Positions 16,237 to 23,194 of a DNA stretch of 64,000 bases are shown here, one piece after another. How positions within the stretch are numbered: position 1 is the first letter of the stretch; the number at the start of each line of letters is the position of its first letter. This DNA comes from Reinekea forsetii. GTDB lineage: Bacteria > Pseudomonadota > Gammaproteobacteria > Pseudomonadales > Natronospirillaceae. Under the pieces are notes generated by a model. That model made no database searches. It was not told the origin of the DNA and saw only the letters and a program-made list of their open reading frames with translations. The stretch spans positions 94,485 to 158,484 of the forward strand of contig NZ_JAHKPH010000014.1 of the NCBI RefSeq assembly GCF_018860385.1. The letters are read 5' to 3'. The position numbers were made by a program, and so were the translations under genes.

Positions 16237-16398
16237 TCACTTTCTTCTTTTTCTTTTTGGGACATAAACCTCTACAAAGTAAAAGGCGCCACCAGGTGCA
16301 TCATCACCCTTCATCCAACCTCCACCTGTACCATCTGTCCCTCTATCATGCATACCACCAGAGACAAGCTCAGATTTTTCCATATTTATTTCATTCAT
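16237..16398 (-). CDS. Double-glycine leader peptide precursor, apparently frameshifted
   Basis: Not obvious because of its length (53 codons). ATG at 16398 with AAAAGGA upstream. Leader MNEINMEKSELVSGG has the Val-Ser-Gly-Gly end of a classical double-glycine leader. The core MHDRGTDGTGGGWMKGDDAP then GGAFYFVEVYVPKRKRRK ends at TGA (16237) in an A/G-rich run. In the minus-one frame the same run continues as PKKKKKKVSKTRPGDC then AKSSWSKAGSICPGGR to TAG at 16163. Restoring that frame would give about 78 residues with two cysteines, the length of the other precursors (77, 79, 80). So this is probably a one-base deletion in a poly-A/G run, a sequencing error, or less likely programmed slippage. 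Confidence 0.7.
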   Translation of the reverse strand: MNEINMEKSELVSGGMHDRGTDGTGGGWMKGDDAPGGAFYFVEVYVPKRKRRK

Positions 16399-16814
16399 TT
16401 GTTAAAATCCTTTTAATTAACTAGCTTACAACGAGCTATATCCTTGTTCTTCTACTCACCCTACTAAGCAATTGAAAGAATTTTTAATCTCTACTTTGTC
16501 AAAGATGGTGAGTTACTTAAATGATCACTAGAGATAAGATTATCAAAACTACCCCAATAAACTAAAAGCAAATCATTTGGCTAACTCTATCTGCAAGCTA
16601 GCTGATTGCTTGGGGAGTAGATATTAAATACCTAATATTTTACCAATCTAATAACGCTCAGTAAAATTTGATCGAGTTGAATATTATCGTCATTCTAAAT
16701 TTTGTGGAATGAAGCTTACTATAGACTATTTAAAATGTGATGGACCTCAAAAAAAATCTGCATAAATATTTTTAGTATATCTAAGTACGCATCTATTGCT
16801 GAATCTAATTCAAA
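16399..16814. other. 416-base AT-rich intergenic region
   Basis: Between the helicase gene and the first precursor of the peptide island. It must contain the island's leading promoter, but I could not single out convincing -35/-10 boxes. A short inverted repeat TAGCT...AGCTA is near 16424-16440. No gene seen on either strand. Confidence 0.5.
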
Positions 16815-19019
16815 TTAGTACTTAATCAGCGGCAACACAATACTCCTCTCAAACTCTCTTATATTTTTTTCAGCTAAAAAGTGTATTGATAACCTTGTTG
16901 GGCTTTCTTTAACAATTTGTCCTACGCCTAAACTCGGGTGAGAAACAGTTTGGCCAATTAAGGTATCGGTGGAGTGTCCAAGCGTCCAATCCACTTTTAA
17001 GGGTGAGCTAAGACAGTTGATATAATGCTCTACGCTGGGGCGGTGCATTAATCTTGGTAGCGAAACGGCTGATTGCTGCGTTTCGATTGCTTTAAACAAA
17101 GTTGGTAAGCCCCTAACAAAATCCATAGGTAGAAATGGAGATTGCAGTTGTTCTGAGGTGTCTTTTGGTACCAATAAAATTAACTTTTCTTGAGCACGTG
17201 TTATGGCAACATATAATAGGCGACGCTCACTGGCAAGCGAACTTTGGCTGGCGAGTTCGTGTTCTGGTTCATAAGGAAAGAAGCGCCCATTAAGCTCAGG
17301 AATGATAACCAAGGGCCACTCTCTGCCTTTAGCTTTGTGGATAGAAGATATTAATACACCATCACTTTTGTTATCACGCTTACGTTGCAACAGTTCCGCC
17401 AAGTGTGCGGTTGTCTCACTGGCTAACCAGTTATTCTGCCGTAAGAATTTAGAAAAGGCTTTGACCGTGGCGATTTGATCATCTACTTGCGCGACTGAAA
17501 AAGCGTTGTCTTTTAGTGCCTCGTAGTAGTCTGTTGCTTGCGACCAACCCACAGCTAATTCGTAAGCGCTGGCGTTGCCTCGCTCGGCTTTTTCTATCCA
17601 CCGAGCGCGTTCGAGTAGTTGCTCTGCTTGATATTTTGACAGCGTTTCAGGTATCGCATTACGTAACGCTTGACCCCACCCTGTTGAGTTTGAAATGAGC
17701 GACGTCATCATCGTATCGGTCACGGCTTTTTTAACTTTTAAAAATGGCTGAGTTAGCAACGCTTGCCAAGCCGCGCGTCTAACGGCTACCGACCAATTTG
17801 CAGCTTCGCCGCTGGCCAATTGGAACAGCACCCTGAATGGTTTAAGCTCATGTCTCTCCAGCACCATAGTATTGTTATCGAGCCGATAAGGAATATTTTC
17901 TGCCAGTAGCAGCAACTCTAAACGGACGCTGTTTGACCAAAGACGATTAAGCACCGCTATCTCTGTTAACGGCCTATTTTCTGCCCACAACTTGATACTT
18001 TTTAATGCGGCAGTTGCGCTGTCACCACTGACAATCGCTTCAACTTCTGTGTTGGGCGTTGAGCTATGCGAAAAACATTGAGTACGAGCATGATCGGCAT
18101 GGTAGTTGCCCGCAATCACCTGGTTCGCCAGCAAACTTACGCTGTCACCAAAACGAAAGGTATTGCTTAGGTGATAGTCTGTTACTGCTTCATATTGCTC
18201 AGAAAAGTTATGTGTCAATAAGCTTGGGCGTGAACCGCGAAATTCATAAATGGTTTGGTCCGGATCGCCCACCACGATAATTTGTCCCCGTTCGCCATGG
18301 AGTACGTCTAACAAGTACTGCTGAGTTGGATTAATGTCCTGATACTCATCGACAATAATTTCATCCATGTGGGCGGCAAAGTGTTGGGCGATCGATGGTT
18401 CTCTTTTAAACCTTATAGCTGGCTCATACAACAAGTCGTTGAAGGTGAGCTGGCGTGACTGAGCGCGCCAATCTTCGAAATGATCAAAAGCCTCAATAAA
18501 GAGTTCACAGCTTTTAGGTAACCCGGAGCGCTCAAAAACTTCGGTAGGTGAATCCAGTGTACTCTTAACCTGTTCAATAAATGAGACTAATGGTTCTACC
18601 CACTTTTTTTTACGTGCCAGAATATCTTCGACTAGTGTGGCGTCGGCAAGAGAGCGAAGTATTCGCCATAACACTTGTTCAATTTCACTGTCTTTAAGCA
18701 GTTCTTTTTTGAAAGACGGCATGTCCCCTTGTGACACCAAGCTTTCGCATAATTTATAACCCAAAGAATGAAAAGTGCGAACGGAGGGCAATTGATGCGA
18801 CGCGAAACCCGATTGCTGTGCCAACCTGCGCCGAAAATCAAGCTGAGCAGACTTATTATACATAAGTATCAGCATACGCTTCGCCCTTACCCCCGCCGCT
18901 AGGCGAGCTGAAACATAAGCTGTCAGAGTTTGAGTTTTGCCTGAACCAGCCACTGCAATAATACGTGCATGACCAGATGGGTGCTGAATGACTTGGGATT
19001 GTTCGTTGGTATAGCGCAC
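16815..19019 (-). CDS. UvrD/Rep-type superfamily 1 DNA helicase
   Basis: ATP-dependent 3'-5' DNA helicase of the UvrD/REP group, 734 residues. Motifs in order: Walker A AVAGSGKTQTL near residue 20, Walker B/motif II IIVDEYQDINPTQ, motif III VVGDPDQTIYEFRG, motif V ISSIHKAKGREWPLVIIP, and motif VI RRLLYVAITRAQEKL. The C-terminal 90 residues (SHPSLGVGQIVKESPTRLSI) resemble the short SH3-like tail found after UvrD helicase cores. Likely acts in repair or replication restart; not assignable to uvrD, rep or helD by eye. It forms the border between the peptide island and core genome. Confidence 0.92.
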   Translation of the reverse strand: MRYTNEQSQVIQHPSGHARIIAVAGSGKTQTLTAYVSARLAAGVRAKRMLILMYNKSAQLDFRRRLAQQSGFASHQLPSVRTFHSLGYKLCESLVSQGDMPSFKKELLKDSEIEQVLWRILRSLADATLVEDILARKKKWVEPLVSFIEQVKSTLDSPTEVFERSGLPKSCELFIEAFDHFEDWRAQSRQLTFNDLLYEPAIRFKREPSIAQHFAAHMDEIIVDEYQDINPTQQYLLDVLHGERGQIIVVGDPDQTIYEFRGSRPSLLTHNFSEQYEAVTDYHLSNTFRFGDSVSLLANQVIAGNYHADHARTQCFSHSSTPNTEVEAIVSGDSATAALKSIKLWAENRPLTEIAVLNRLWSNSVRLELLLLAENIPYRLDNNTMVLERHELKPFRVLFQLASGEAANWSVAVRRAAWQALLTQPFLKVKKAVTDTMMTSLISNSTGWGQALRNAIPETLSKYQAEQLLERARWIEKAERGNASAYELAVGWSQATDYYEALKDNAFSVAQVDDQIATVKAFSKFLRQNNWLASETTAHLAELLQRKRDNKSDGVLISSIHKAKGREWPLVIIPELNGRFFPYEPEHELASQSSLASERRLLYVAITRAQEKLILLVPKDTSEQLQSPFLPMDFVRGLPTLFKAIETQQSAVSLPRLMHRPSVEHYINCLSSPLKVDWTLGHSTDTLIGQTVSHPSLGVGQIVKESPTRLSIHFLAEKNIREFERSIVLPLIKY

Positions 19020-19124
19020 AGGTAGGGTGTCTTTTAATAAAGTTAGACAAGAATAGCATTTTGGCGGGTAGCAAAAAACCTTGCTATAGTAATATCACAC
19101 CTTGATAATTGTGGAGCACCTAGT

Positions 19125-19379
19125 ATGCCTAAGACCGAGCTAAAGAGTTTGTTCCAACACCTTCGCGAAAGGCTGCCAGAATCAGAAGCTAGCCCGACCC
19201 AGCAGATGCTGATGGAAAAAATTCAGTACCATATTCACGATGAAGGTGAAGCAGACCCTGCAGAGCCTAATTTAAGGGAATCGGTTGAAATTCTACTTGA
19301 TGAGATCGAAGCTGAGCACCCAAAAAGCGCAGCCATTGCTCGCAATATTCTTGAAACGCTAGCCGCGATTGGTATTTAG
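19125..19379 (+). CDS. DUF4404 family protein
   Basis: An 84-residue acidic, helical protein with the layout of the DUF4404 family: a leucine-rich start (LKSLFQHLRERLPE), a central HIHDEGEADPAEP linker and the typical C-terminal pattern ESVEILLDEIEAEHPKSAAI ending in LETLAAIGI. Function unknown. It converges on rmuC with a four-base overlap of stop codons. A TATAGT-like box at 19084-19089 could serve as -10 region. Confidence 0.8.
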   Translation: MPKTELKSLFQHLRERLPESEASPTQQMLMEKIQYHIHDEGEADPAEPNLRESVEILLDEIEAEHPKSAAIARNILETLAAIGI

Positions 19380-20614
19380 TTTTCTTTATCTACTCGCTTG
19401 CCATGGTAGTTTTCGGGCATTGTTTTAGACGTCGGTGCCCCTAGGTCTTTTAATTTTTCAACCTGATCAATCAATGAGCCGCGACCATCTCGTAACGTCC
19501 CCATCGCTTCTTGCCAGGTTGATTGTGTTGTTTCCACTTGCTGCCCGAGCTTTTCTAGCTTTTTTACCAGCACCGTCATTTTGTCGTATATTTTACCGGC
19601 ATGTTGAAACAGGATAGATGCATTTTCATTCTGCTTTTCTAACACCCACATGGTGGCAACCGTTTTTAATGTTGCCAATAACGTTGAAGGCGTGACAACA
19701 ACAATATTGCGCTCAAACGCCTCATCAAATAAACGCGGCTCCGCTTCGAAGGCGGCCACAAATGCGCTTTCTATCGGCATAAACATCAACACAAATTCAG
19801 GGGCATTTAAGCCTTCTAAGGCTGGGTAGTTTTTGTCACTTAGGCTTCGTACATGCTGGCGTACGGCGGCGATGTGTTGCTTTAAGTATTGTACATGAGT
19901 CTCTTCGTCATCTGCGCTGACATAGCTTTGATACGCATTTAAACTGACTTTGCTGTCTATTATGATGTGCTTGCCTTCAGGCAAATTAACGACAAAATCA
20001 GGCCGCTGATTCTGCCCTTCAGTTGTTTTGAAGTTTGCTTCACGTTGGTACTCTCGGCCATTTTTCAGACCTACACTTTCTAATATGCGCTCTAACTGCA
20101 ATTCACCCCAGTTTCCTTGCAGCTTTTTGTCGCCTCGTAATGCTAGGGTAAGGTCTTCGGCCTGTTTATGCAGCTGGCCATTCAAATCGCGAAGCTGGTT
20201 TAGCTGCGATTGCAACATTGCCCGGCCTTGAGTATCGTGCGTGTGTATTTCATCAACTCGTTGACGAAAGTGAGCCAATTGTTTCTCAAATGGCTCTAGC
20301 ATGGCACTGATATTAGCTTTTGATTGCTGTTGAAATTGATTGTTTTTTTGTTCAAACAGATGGCTAGCCAATAAGCTAAATTCTTTTTTTAGCTGCTGTT
20401 TAGTGGCATCCAATTCTTGTGATTGCAGCAGTTGGCCTTGAACTTTTGCGAGTTCTAATTCGTATTGCTTCAATGTCTCCAGTAATTCGCCCTGTTCTCT
20501 CTGTCCACGACCATAAAGCCAAAGATAAGCCAAGCTGCTGACAGCAAAACCCAATACAAAGACCGCTGCAAATAAGCTTTTATCGGCAAACAACCATTCA
20601 ATCATTTTGATCAC
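19376..20614 (-). CDS. rmuC: RmuC family DNA recombination protein
   Basis: Limits inversion-type recombination at short inverted repeats in E. coli; contains a restriction-endonuclease-like fold. The 412 residues contain one N-terminal membrane helix (SLFAAVFVLGFAVSSLAYLW), a long coiled coil to about residue 140 and the RmuC domain with NWGELQLERILE, RPDFVVNLP and IIDSKVSLNAY, the last being the nuclease-like core. It starts 17 bases inside the end of the pseudouridine synthase gene, so the two are translationally coupled. Confidence 0.94.
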   Translation of the reverse strand: MIKMIEWLFADKSLFAAVFVLGFAVSSLAYLWLYGRGQREQGELLETLKQYELELAKVQGQLLQSQELDATKQQLKKEFSLLASHLFEQKNNQFQQQSKANISAMLEPFEKQLAHFRQRVDEIHTHDTQGRAMLQSQLNQLRDLNGQLHKQAEDLTLALRGDKKLQGNWGELQLERILESVGLKNGREYQREANFKTTEGQNQRPDFVVNLPEGKHIIIDSKVSLNAYQSYVSADDEETHVQYLKQHIAAVRQHVRSLSDKNYPALEGLNAPEFVLMFMPIESAFVAAFEAEPRLFDEAFERNIVVVTPSTLLATLKTVATMWVLEKQNENASILFQHAGKIYDKMTVLVKKLEKLGQQVETTQSTWQEAMGTLRDGRGSLIDQVEKLKDLGAPTSKTMPENYHGKRVDKEN

Positions 20615-21254
20615 TCTCTAACCATTGGCGAAACAAAGGGTCTTTAGGCGGTGCTGTGACACTGAATTTTCTACCCTCTAAATCAAACGCTAATTGCCAG
20701 GCGTGTAAATACAGACGGGCCGATGGCGACCCAGAATATAATGCATCCCCTAATATTGGGCTGCCAATACTTTTCATCGCCACCCTTAGCTGATGTGTTT
20801 TACCTGTTTTTGGGAACAACTTAAATCCGCGTAACCCTGGCTCTATCAACTCAGATTCGAAATAAGTTATTGCGGGGTTTTCTTGGCTACGCAACAATTT
20901 AAACTGACCACGCCGGCTGGGCGCCATATCACCTTTGATCCAGCCTTGCTTTTTTTTCGGTTTTTGATCGCTGATGGCCAAGTATGTTTTTTTAATTTCT
21001 TTGCTCGCGAATAACTGGCTCAGCTTTTGATTAGCAACACGAGTTAAGGCCACAATCAGCAACCCAGAAGTAGGCTTGTCTAAACGATGAACAGGAAAGC
21101 ACGGCACAGAAAGCGTTTGTGTCACCCATTCTAAAATTCCAGGTGCTTGGGCATCTTTTTGCACTGTCCACCCAATGGGTTTGAAGACGATACAAAAACC
21201 CTCATGTCGCTCAATAATATAGGGAGTGTCTAACGGTTGATTTGTTAGGTCCAT
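20598..21254 (-). CDS. RluA/Rlu-family RNA pseudouridine synthase
   Basis: Isomerises uridine in RNA. The catalytic aspartate is in HRLDKPTSGLL, and the second conserved block is LFPKTGKTHQLRVAMKSIG with LGDALYSG after it. At 218 residues with no S4 domain it fits the short Rlu-like subgroup (the type listed as TIGR01621) rather than RluA-D proper; TruC is the nearest named relative by size. RNA target not predictable. Overlaps the upstream SRPBCC gene by ten bases and rmuC by 17, forming a tight three-gene unit. Confidence 0.88.
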   Translation of the reverse strand: MDLTNQPLDTPYIIERHEGFCIVFKPIGWTVQKDAQAPGILEWVTQTLSVPCFPVHRLDKPTSGLLIVALTRVANQKLSQLFASKEIKKTYLAISDQKPKKKQGWIKGDMAPSRRGQFKLLRSQENPAITYFESELIEPGLRGFKLFPKTGKTHQLRVAMKSIGSPILGDALYSGSPSARLYLHAWQLAFDLEGRKFSVTAPPKDPLFRQWLESDQND

Positions 21255-21679
21255 AAACCCAAGTCTACGTCATCGTTTGGATTAACTTCGCTGAGTAAGG
21301 AATGCTTGAGTCGATCAATTGTTACACCCCAAAAGGTGTTTAGCCCAGCAGCATGTTGCGACGTCACTTGAAGGTCGCGATGCTCCAACGTTAAAGTCTG
21401 TCGATCATCTCGGCTCTCTAAGCGCCAATGAATCAATGTGTTCACCCACTCTTCAGGGCCTTGCACGCACAACCACTCAAGCGCTTGGTCGGGTATGTCT
21501 TCAACGACTTTTATGATGATTGAAGATTTGGTCGCCTGGTGCGTTAAACACCAGCTATCGCCGCCAGAAATAGAAACATCATCGGGCCACCACTTTAACA
21601 ACCCAACACGTGTAGTTAACGCGGCCCAAACATCACTTGGAGAAGTTACTAAACTAATTTCATGATAGAGTGTGGTCAT
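21245..21679 (-). CDS. SRPBCC/START-like domain protein
   Basis: A 144-residue protein of the AHSA1/SRPBCC ligand-binding fold: an N-terminal strand HEISLVTSPSDVWAALTTRV, a GLLKWWP motif, alternating strands (TLEHRDLQV) and a long C-terminal helix (AAGLNTFWGVTIDRLKHSLL). Members bind hydrophobic ligands or act as cochaperones; specific role unknown. First gene of the unit with the pseudouridine synthase and rmuC. Confidence 0.75.
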   Translation of the reverse strand: MTTLYHEISLVTSPSDVWAALTTRVGLLKWWPDDVSISGGDSWCLTHQATKSSIIIKVVEDIPDQALEWLCVQGPEEWVNTLIHWRLESRDDRQTLTLEHRDLQVTSQHAAGLNTFWGVTIDRLKHSLLSEVNPNDDVDLGLWT

Positions 21680-21736
21680 AGTTGGGTTCTTCCAAGTAAT
21701 TAAACTGAATGAGATAAGTTTACCAGAGTAATCTAG

Positions 21737-22711
21737 ATGCGTAACCGCCCTGACAACAAATCATTGACGATGACGCCTGATGGCTCGTTGAATCACTTAG
21801 AAGTTGAATGCTCACTGTTATCTCAACAGGACCCATTAATGGGCGCTGATAATCTCACTGGAGCTCAATTGGCTTCTAGCCTGGCTTTACAGCAACTTAT
21901 CACACATTTTATCGTCGATCACTCAATGAACATTCGCCGGTTTTTAGACGAATTCAGCGATAAAAATGCGCAACATAATAATATTCTCGATTGCTACAGC
22001 CGCCGACTCGCCAGTGTGATTAATACCGCTAAAGCAGGTCAACGGTGGCCATCAAAAGCTAATACGGATTTAACAGCGTTGATGCACTATTGGCAAAATA
22101 CCGACACCATCGTTATTTCTGGCGGCTTAACAACGGGTTCGTTCGGTCAATTTTTAGCCTCCCGAATTGAAACCTTGCTACCTGAAATTACCGTGTTGAG
22201 CTCGCCTTGGGCCGGTCAAACGGCGTTAATTGGCTTAGCTCAAACCGTTAAAAGCGCTTCGGATTTACTGGTGATTGATTTCGGAGCCACAGGCATTAAA
22301 CGGGCGGTGGCGTCCAATTATGGAAATCGTTTAAAAGAACTGACAGAATTTTCTACGGTTTCCTTTACCGACGCGCACGGCCACATCGGGAAACAGGGGG
22401 TATTAGAGGTATTAAGGCAAACCCGCCGTGAGTTATCGTCGCCGTTGCCCGTAGCCATTAGCTTAGCTTGCTACCTAAACCAAGGTCATCCATTTCAATA
22501 TAAATCTGGCATTTACTATCCATTGGAAGCTGATTGCGACAACCTAACGAAGGCATTAAACGATGAATGGCTGCCCAGTTGTGGGTTAGGTTCGCTTGCA
22601 TTGCTAGAACACGACAGCTCAGCAGCAGGGCTAGCCTTTCGATTCAGTCAACCTGCAATGATGATTACATTAGGTACCGGTTTGGGTTCCGGGCCTTGCC
22701 CATTAGCCTAA
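21737..22711 (+). CDS. ASKHA-fold (sugar kinase/ROK-like) protein, divergent
   Basis: A 324-residue cytoplasmic protein. The C-terminal two thirds show features of the actin/hexokinase fold: a phosphate-1-like strand LLVIDFGATGIKRAV and a C-terminal LGTGLGSGP, as in ROK kinases where the matching segments are DIGGT and GTGIG(A/S)G. A central ISGGLTTGSFGQFL lies before them, an order that differs from canonical ROK proteins, and I see no ROK zinc motif. The first 130 residues are helical without a recognised domain. It may be a degenerate sugar-binding protein or a phosphatase-like relative. Convergent with the PilZ gene. Confidence 0.55.
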   Translation: MRNRPDNKSLTMTPDGSLNHLEVECSLLSQQDPLMGADNLTGAQLASSLALQQLITHFIVDHSMNIRRFLDEFSDKNAQHNNILDCYSRRLASVINTAKAGQRWPSKANTDLTALMHYWQNTDTIVISGGLTTGSFGQFLASRIETLLPEITVLSSPWAGQTALIGLAQTVKSASDLLVIDFGATGIKRAVASNYGNRLKELTEFSTVSFTDAHGHIGKQGVLEVLRQTRRELSSPLPVAISLACYLNQGHPFQYKSGIYYPLEADCDNLTKALNDEWLPSCGLGSLALLEHDSSAAGLAFRFSQPAMMITLGTGLGSGPCPLA

Positions 22712-22723
22712 TTATAAGCCAAG

Positions 22724-22981
22724 TTATACAAACCTAACGGCAAACCCATCAGCCTCAACACGTTCAACCACAATCGAAACGCTCGTTAAGGTCCCCCTTT
22801 TCAGCATTTTGGTCTGAAACATTGCCCCTACTTTTACTTCAGCTAAGGGCTCGGCGGGTCTTAGATAGGCTCCGCTACTGGAGATATTAATACATGAACA
22901 AACCAATGGCTGGTTGTCTTGTGTGACCAATGTCAGTGGTATTTCCAGCTGTCCACATCTTGGCGCTCTCGATTCTGTCAC
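22724..22981 (-). CDS. PilZ-domain protein
   Basis: An 85-residue single-domain protein. The c-di-GMP-binding signature is partly visible: an N-terminal RAPRC (normally RxxxR) and CINISSSGAYLRP (D/NxSxxG). The last part, VVERVEADGFAVRFV, is the typical terminal strand pair. It may be a small c-di-GMP receptor; the shortened arginine motif makes binding uncertain. Its neighbour across 213 bases is a GGDEF/EAL protein, consistent with c-di-GMP signalling. Confidence 0.75.
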   Translation of the reverse strand: MTESRAPRCGQLEIPLTLVTQDNQPLVCSCINISSSGAYLRPAEPLAEVKVGAMFQTKMLKRGTLTSVSIVVERVEADGFAVRFV

Positions 22982-23194
22982 TTAACTCACCCTGTTTTAG
23001 TGTCGTTTTTTTGACTACAGTATCACGCTATTTTTAATGCTTGTACCCCAAAGCCTTCTGTGGCCTTGCTCTTTATTTAATCGTTTTTTAACACAGTTAA
23101 AAACTTTAGCAGGAAAAAGTGACAGATACGCTGACTCAGCTATACTAAATCGAATGAAACTAACTATTCTCCTACCGAAGATTAACTGGCAACT

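Noticed and set aside
16237..16262. Programmed minus-one slippage site at the A/G run of the 53-codon precursor.
   Set aside because: The zero-frame codons do not form an X XXY YYZ heptamer that re-pairs well, so mutation or base-call error is more likely; kept as a finding without claiming programmed slippage.
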